Shown in pieces: positions 28,318 to 31,280 of a stretch of 31,280 nt of DNA. The DNA comes from a virus. The notes under the pieces were generated by a model that was not told the DNA's origin, ran no database searches, and saw only the letters and a list, made by a program, of their open reading frames with translations. The stretch's first letter is position 1. The number at the start of each line of letters is the position of its first letter. The position numbers were made by a program, and so were the translations under genes. Location: the IMG/VR virus record IMGVR_UViG_3300036801_000195, positions 1 through 31,280 of that record; one strand, written 5' to 3'.

Positions 28318-28346
28318 TTGCACAAACAACGTGACAGGTGTACGAT
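28318..28346 (+). promoter_or_regulatory. Weak candidate second rightward promoter
   Basis: TTGCAC (28318-28323), 17-bp spacer and TACGAT (28341-28346) lie in the 85-bp gap before the 28372 gene. Both boxes are imperfect. A ribosome site AAGGAG follows at 28356-28361. Confidence 0.3.
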
Positions 28347-28371
28347 GATTTCAGTAAGGAGTACGAAGGCG

Positions 28372-28632
28372 ATGGGTTACCAGGACGAAGCGAGCAGGGA
28401 TTGGGAGCGGGAGCAGAGCGCGGAGCGGCGGGCGGCGGAATTAGAGAACTCGGGCGAATTCCGGGATCTGACGGAAGACGAAATCGAAGAACGCGACCGG
28501 GCGTGGGAGGCGCGGCGGTCGATCTGGGATGTGTACCAGGAGCGGTTCGAGATCGAGAACGCGGTCGAGATCCGGGAGTTCGTCCGCCGGCCGGCGGGAA
28601 TGCAGGGCCGGTTGTTTGAGGAGGTGGCGTGA
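28372..28632 (+). CDS. Very charged small early protein
   Basis: 86 residues from ATG at 28372, chosen because AAGGAG lies ten bases upstream; an earlier ATG at 28345 would add nine residues. The protein is almost all Glu, Arg, Asp and Ala (REQSAERRAAELENSGEF, EERDRAWEARRSIWDVY), a long helix, ending PAGMQGRLFEEVA. Acidic helical phage early proteins can mimic DNA or bind polymerases; no evidence for either here. TGATG overlap links it to the next gene. Confidence 0.6.
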   Translation: MGYQDEASRDWEREQSAERRAAELENSGEFRDLTEDEIEERDRAWEARRSIWDVYQERFEIENAVEIREFVRRPAGMQGRLFEEVA

Positions 28633-28895
28633 TGAACGAGAAGGATCAGAAGGAACTAGATCGGCGGCATGGCGAATTGCTGGACCGGGTTAATGAACTA
28701 TGGGCTTTTTGCGCGGCCCTGCAGGCGGTTCTAGAGAAGCATCGGATTCCGCGGGCTGAGATTCACCAGGAATTCGGCCGGATGTTGGAGTTGACGGCCG
28801 ACACGAAGAAAAAGACCCTAGCAGCCCTCGAATCCCGCAAGCGTCTTGAATGGCTCGACGAGCTGCTGCGGAACGCGCCTCCAACAAAGCAATAG
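28632..28895 (+). CDS. Small helical early protein
   Basis: 87 residues; ATG at 28632 with GAGGAGGTG just upstream and a one-base stop/start overlap. Predicted helices KELDRRHGELLDRVNELWAF and ILEKHRIPRAEIHQEFGRML-like segments, then KTLAALESRKRLEWLDELL. No domain recognised. Bases 28896-28964 contain only the ribosome site of the next gene. Confidence 0.6.
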   Translation: MNEKDQKELDRRHGELLDRVNELWAFCAALQAVLEKHRIPRAEIHQEFGRMLELTADTKKKTLAALESRKRLEWLDELLRNAPPTKQ

Positions 28896-28964
28896 GGGCG
28901 TCGCGGTCATCCATCGGTTTCCAGTGTAGCCGTTGCTGGCTCAAAAAAGCGAGAGGAGAGAATC

Positions 28965-29633
28965 ATGCAAGGACGAGGACTGAGCGAAGTAGTCGATTTC
29001 CCCTTCGGCGAACCCGTGCAGGTTGCGCTGAAATACGAAGGCTTGGGCAAAGCGTGCGCCACGGCGGGCGGACGGACGCGGTATCTGTTCACCCTGAGCG
29101 ATGGGCGCGTGATGTTCCACGAGGAAGCGGAGGCGCAGAGACTCACGCAGTTCCGCGCGGGCGAGACGTTCTGGATGCGGCGCAAGCGCGGCGCGGGGAA
29201 GGGCGCGCCCCCGCTCTGGGAGATGTGGCGCGGCGCGGAGTCGGGCGCGGCCGAGCGCGCGCTCGCTCCGGACGCGACGCCGTTACAGCGGGACCTGGCG
29301 CGGAGTCTCGATCGCACGGCTCCTCACTCAAACGGCGGGGGATCGCTGCACGGGGAGCTGGTGGTCAGAAAGGAGGCGAGCACGGCGGGCGCTGCTCCAT
29401 CGGAGGTGAGACCAGCGCCCGCACGCATGGACGAACAAACGAGCAAGCCCAGTATCGCACGCCCGAAGACGCAGCTCGAGGGCGCATTGTGCACCGCGAT
29501 CGCGGCGGCGAAAACCGCCCAGGAGTACGCGCGGGAGATCGGCTTCAGCGTCACTTTCCAGAGCGAGGATATCCGGTGCATGGCGAACACCGTGCTGATC
29601 GGCATCCAGCAGCGGAACGGACACGCCGCATGA
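28965..29633 (+). CDS. Phage early protein, possible nucleic-acid binding
   Basis: 222 residues; AGGAGAG close before ATG. Residues 10-85 are strand-rich with a pattern I recall from phage proteins of unknown role: VDFPFGEPVQVALKYEG, RTRYLFTLSDGRVMFHEEAE, FRAGETFWMRRK, possibly an OB-like barrel. A Gly/Ala/Pro linker (90-160) leads to a conserved helical end (LEGALCTAIAAAKTAQEYAR, FQSEDIRCMANTVLIGIQQR). ATGA overlap at 29630-29633 joins the next gene. A DNA-handling role is a guess. Confidence 0.55.
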   Translation: MQGRGLSEVVDFPFGEPVQVALKYEGLGKACATAGGRTRYLFTLSDGRVMFHEEAEAQRLTQFRAGETFWMRRKRGAGKGAPPLWEMWRGAESGAAERALAPDATPLQRDLARSLDRTAPHSNGGGSLHGELVVRKEASTAGAAPSEVRPAPARMDEQTSKPSIARPKTQLEGALCTAIAAAKTAQEYAREIGFSVTFQSEDIRCMANTVLIGIQQRNGHAA

Positions 29634-29749
29634 CCACTCAGGAACTTCGCGACGAGGGATTCGTTCCGTATTCCGAGGTGCTGCGCTTGAGGCGCTGGTG
29701 CGCGATCGCGTGGGTCGCGGGTCTCGTGATCGGGTGGTTCGCCGGATGA
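29630..29749 (+). CDS. 39-residue membrane miniprotein
   Basis: ATG at 29630 in an ATGA overlap with the preceding gene; TGA at 29747-29749 overlaps the HNH-like start as ATGA. The N-terminal 21 residues are polar and the end RRWCAIAWVAGLVIGWFAG is one membrane span. Being between two coupled genes it is surely translated. Function unknown, maybe exclusion or lysis support. Confidence 0.6.
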   Translation: MTTQELRDEGFVPYSEVLRLRRWCAIAWVAGLVIGWFAG

Positions 29750-30075
29750 GCTACATTCTCGCGATCGCGAGCCTGCGACTGTACGGCGGAGAACGGCCGC
29801 TGGTGGATGAGGCGTACAAGCGCTTCATCCGCCGCGAGCCGTGCTGTGCGTGCGGGAAAGCGAAGCGCAGCGAAGCCGCCCATTTCGGCCCGCGGGGACT
29901 GGGCCAGAAATCCGACGATCGGCAGGCGCTGCCGCTCTGTCACAAATGCCATCGGACTTCCCCGATTTCCTACCATGAGCTTGGTCCGGTAAAATTCGCG
30001 CTGGCGCATAAGCTCGATGTGGCGGCGCAGATTGCCAAGCTGAATGCATTCTACGAGGAGAAACTGAAACCATGA
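29746..30075 (+). CDS. HNH-like endonuclease, complete copy
   Basis: 109 residues. Zinc/HNH pattern: C33-C34-A-C36-G, AAH at residues 44-46, PLCHKCH at 63-69 and H77 in ISYHELG, in the layout of small phage HNH / DUF968-type proteins (CxxCG ... AAHxxG ... SDxxxxPLCxxCH). Such proteins are metal nucleases or recombination partners coded near ninG-like genes. The C-terminal 30 residues (VKFALAHKLDVAAQIAKLNA...) are absent from the broken leftward copy. Contains the right arm of the 97-bp inverted repeat. ATGA overlaps on both sides. Confidence 0.7.
   Translation: MSYILAIASLRLYGGERPLVDEAYKRFIRREPCCACGKAKRSEAAHFGPRGLGQKSDDRQALPLCHKCHRTSPISYHELGPVKFALAHKLDVAAQIAKLNAFYEEKLKP
29884..29980. repeat. 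97-bp perfect inverted repeat, right copy
   Basis: Identical, in inverted orientation, to 23756-23852. Lies inside the complete HNH-like gene, codons for residues 47 to about 79. Just past it this copy continues TTGGTCCGG, the other GATTGGGATGG (leftward strand). Confidence 0.92.
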
Positions 30076-30410
30076 GCGACAAGACAGACACGTCGGCGCC
30101 GGATCTCCAGCGCTACGACGTCATCAAGCTCGGCGTGCTGGAAAACCCAGAGGGTTACCAAGCCGCACCTTCGTCCATCCGCTATCGTGATTCGCGCGAG
30201 TGGATCATCCAGCGTTGCACCCAGGAATGGATCGGCATCGAGTTGCAATACCAAGACTGGGGACCATACGGTCCTGGGACGATGGCTCCGCTCACACGCG
30301 ATGAGATGATCGAAGCCCTTGATGCATTTCAGAAGAAATGGCCCGATGACGAATTTCGCGGCCACAACATCAGCGGTTGTAAATGCCATCGTGGAACCTC
30401 TCCGGAATAG
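30072..30410 (+). CDS. Hypothetical early protein
   Basis: 112 residues from the ATGA overlap with the HNH-like gene. Mixed composition: DLQRYDVIKLGVLENPEGYQ, RYRDSREWIIQRCTQEWIGI, YQDWGPYGPGTMAP, DEMIEALDAFQKKWPDDEF and a Cys-rich end (SGCKCHRGT). No family recognised. Likely the last of the coupled early set. After it, 30411-30576 is lower in GC and shows no convincing gene; it may hold a promoter for the next gene. Confidence 0.6.
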   Translation: MSDKTDTSAPDLQRYDVIKLGVLENPEGYQAAPSSIRYRDSREWIIQRCTQEWIGIELQYQDWGPYGPGTMAPLTRDEMIEALDAFQKKWPDDEFRGHNISGCKCHRGTSPE

Positions 30411-30576
30411 CTAAGCGGCAGAGCCCTATCCTCAGATTGTTCAACGCAAATCAAAATGCGTATCTTCTCTCCGCCACGGAAACTCCTTTACTTCGGATGG
30501 TTACTACCCCAGTCCCCTATCCCCTCGATTTCCCCGCTTTGCGAAACATCTTTCTGTCACTAACATTCCTCTCACG

Positions 30577-31095
30577 ATGACCCCGGCCCCGCAGGTATCG
30601 CGGCGTATCCAATTGCCTCGATCCTCGACCCGGCTTGTGCAAGGCTATGCCCACTGCCGCGTCCTCACAGCGGTGAGCCAAAAATCAATGGGAGCCAGTT
30701 TCGAGGGCAAGATCTATTCCCCGGGGCGCGTCTTGGAGCGTTCCGAGCTGCCGGCGCCGCTCGTGGTGCTCGAATGCGCGGGACCCACCGGACCGGCGCG
30801 GGGACACCGCCGGGCCGCAGTGGTCTGGATTCTCTGGGAATGGAGAGACGAACAGTGGATCGAACTCGCCCGCAGCGCGGCCGTCAACTGGGAATGGACG
30901 CTCGATCTGCGCGGCCCCGCGTTACGAGCGTTACATCCGGACCGGGAGCTGTTCGATGTGTTGCGGGAGGGAAGGGAGCTGGCCGAGGGAATCCTCGATC
31001 TGATCGATAAGCGTTTGGAGACGGAGCGGGAGGATTTGCGGCAGTCTACCTTGGGAGCGCTCTATGATCGGGTGTCGGCTCGGATGAGTGGCTGA
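30577..31095 (+). CDS. Hypothetical protein, mixed beta then helical
   Basis: 172 residues. The N-terminal part is beta-like (LVQGYAHCRVLTAVSQ, GKIYSPGRVLERSELPAPLV, RAAVVWILWEWRDEQWIELA, VNWEWTLDLRGPAL) and the last 60 residues are a charged helix (DVLREGRELAEGILDLIDKR, EREDLRQSTLGALYDRV). I have seen similar VLxxxELPxPLVVLECAG proteins in phage genomes, role unknown. ATG at 30577 has no clear ribosome site, although a 65-codon frame ends there by ATGA. Confidence 0.6.
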   Translation: MTPAPQVSRRIQLPRSSTRLVQGYAHCRVLTAVSQKSMGASFEGKIYSPGRVLERSELPAPLVVLECAGPTGPARGHRRAAVVWILWEWRDEQWIELARSAAVNWEWTLDLRGPALRALHPDRELFDVLREGRELAEGILDLIDKRLETEREDLRQSTLGALYDRVSARMSG

Positions 31096-31102
31096 CAGGT
31101 GG

Positions 31103-31177
31103 ATGGCTCCGCCAACGTCTGAGTGGTTCGACGTCATTGCAAACACTGTTCGGAAAGGTTTGCGTGAGGGGAGATGA
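31103..31177 (+). CDS. Possible 24-residue small ORF
   Basis: ATG at 31103 with AGGTGG just upstream; MAPPTSEWFDVIANTVRKGL followed by REGR and TGA at 31175-31177, which overlaps the next ATG. It carries the SxWFDV phrase found in the left repeat at 286-337 in the same reading frame. Too short to be sure. Confidence 0.35.
   Translation: MAPPTSEWFDVIANTVRKGLREGR
31114..31164. repeat. Right copy of the ~52-bp inverted repeat
   Basis: About 87 percent identical, by hand alignment, to the reverse complement of 286-337, with one single-base gap. Confidence 0.6.
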
Positions 31178-31280
31178 GACCAAGGCCCGACGCACATTCT
31201 CACGCGCCCGAAAGCACGACGCACCGAGATCTTCTGAAACCATTTGCGGGTGAGTTCACAATAATCCACCGTGGCACTTT
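31174..31280 (+). CDS. Partial ORF running off the window
   Basis: ATG at 31174 in an ATGA overlap with the 24-residue ORF; 35 codons remain open to the window end. The visible part is polar, with several His, then DLLKPFAGEFTIIHRGT, which looks like the start of a folded domain. No family can be named from this. Confidence 0.4.
   Translation, partial: MRPRPDAHSHAPESTTHRDLLKPFAGEFTIIHRGT

Noticed and set aside
30383-30580. 65-codon plus-strand ORF ending by ATGA at the 30577 gene
   Set aside because: Starts inside the preceding gene without ribosome site and most of it is lower-GC sequence lacking protein character.
1-31280. CRISPR arrays, tRNA or rRNA genes, insertion sequences, diversity-generating retroelements
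   Set aside because: Looked for repeat-spacer arrays, cloverleaf genes, transposase or reverse transcriptase motifs and found none.

Overview
The window looks like most of a temperate, short-tailed (P22-like podovirus) phage or prophage from a GC-rich, probably Gram-negative host. No bacterial housekeeping gene, rRNA or tRNA was seen. The host is not identifiable from the sequence; a soil bacterium such as an acidobacterium is only a guess from the feel of the small proteins. Sec and Tat signal peptides on phage proteins imply a host with both export systems.

Layout. (1) Bases 1-249 hold the 3' end of a rightward Cys-rich small gene. (2) Bases 355-23351 are one long leftward block. Read from right to left it follows P22 order: small membrane proteins, small terminase (22.8 kb), two Tat-signal proteins, large terminase (21.4 kb), an insertion of small genes and two Sec-signal proteins (19.9-17.2 kb), portal (16.7 kb), scaffold (14.5 kb), coat (13.4 kb), a secreted-type protein (12.1 kb), a coiled-coil protein, tail accessory factors gp4-like and gp10-like (10.1 and 9.4 kb), a protein at the tail-needle position, a gp7-like DNA transfer protein, and three further gene products where P22 has ejection proteins, then a tail-fibre-like protein (1.3 kb). 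Two rightward genes interrupt this block. One (10149-10427) resembles the small Acb2/Tad1 hook family that sequesters CBASS cyclic-nucleotide signals. (3) Bases 23.3-28.1 kb are a leftward early/lysogeny region: an intact short tyrosine recombinase (25.5 kb), a 5'-truncated paralogue fused behind an HNH-like gene (23.3-24.0 kb), zinc-ribbon miniproteins, operator-like palindromes and a frameshifted small gene. (4) Bases 28.1-31.3 kb are rightward early genes starting from a divergent promoter, including a complete HNH-like gene.

Notable structure. A 97-bp perfect inverted repeat (23756-23852 and 29884-29980) lies inside the two HNH-like genes and encloses the integrase/early region; it marks a recombination junction, a possible invertible segment or an assembly join. 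Many genes are stitched by ATGA or GTGA stop/start overlaps, so several proteins under 60 residues were found from gene spacing and motifs. No replication genes, endolysin or classical repressor were recognised.
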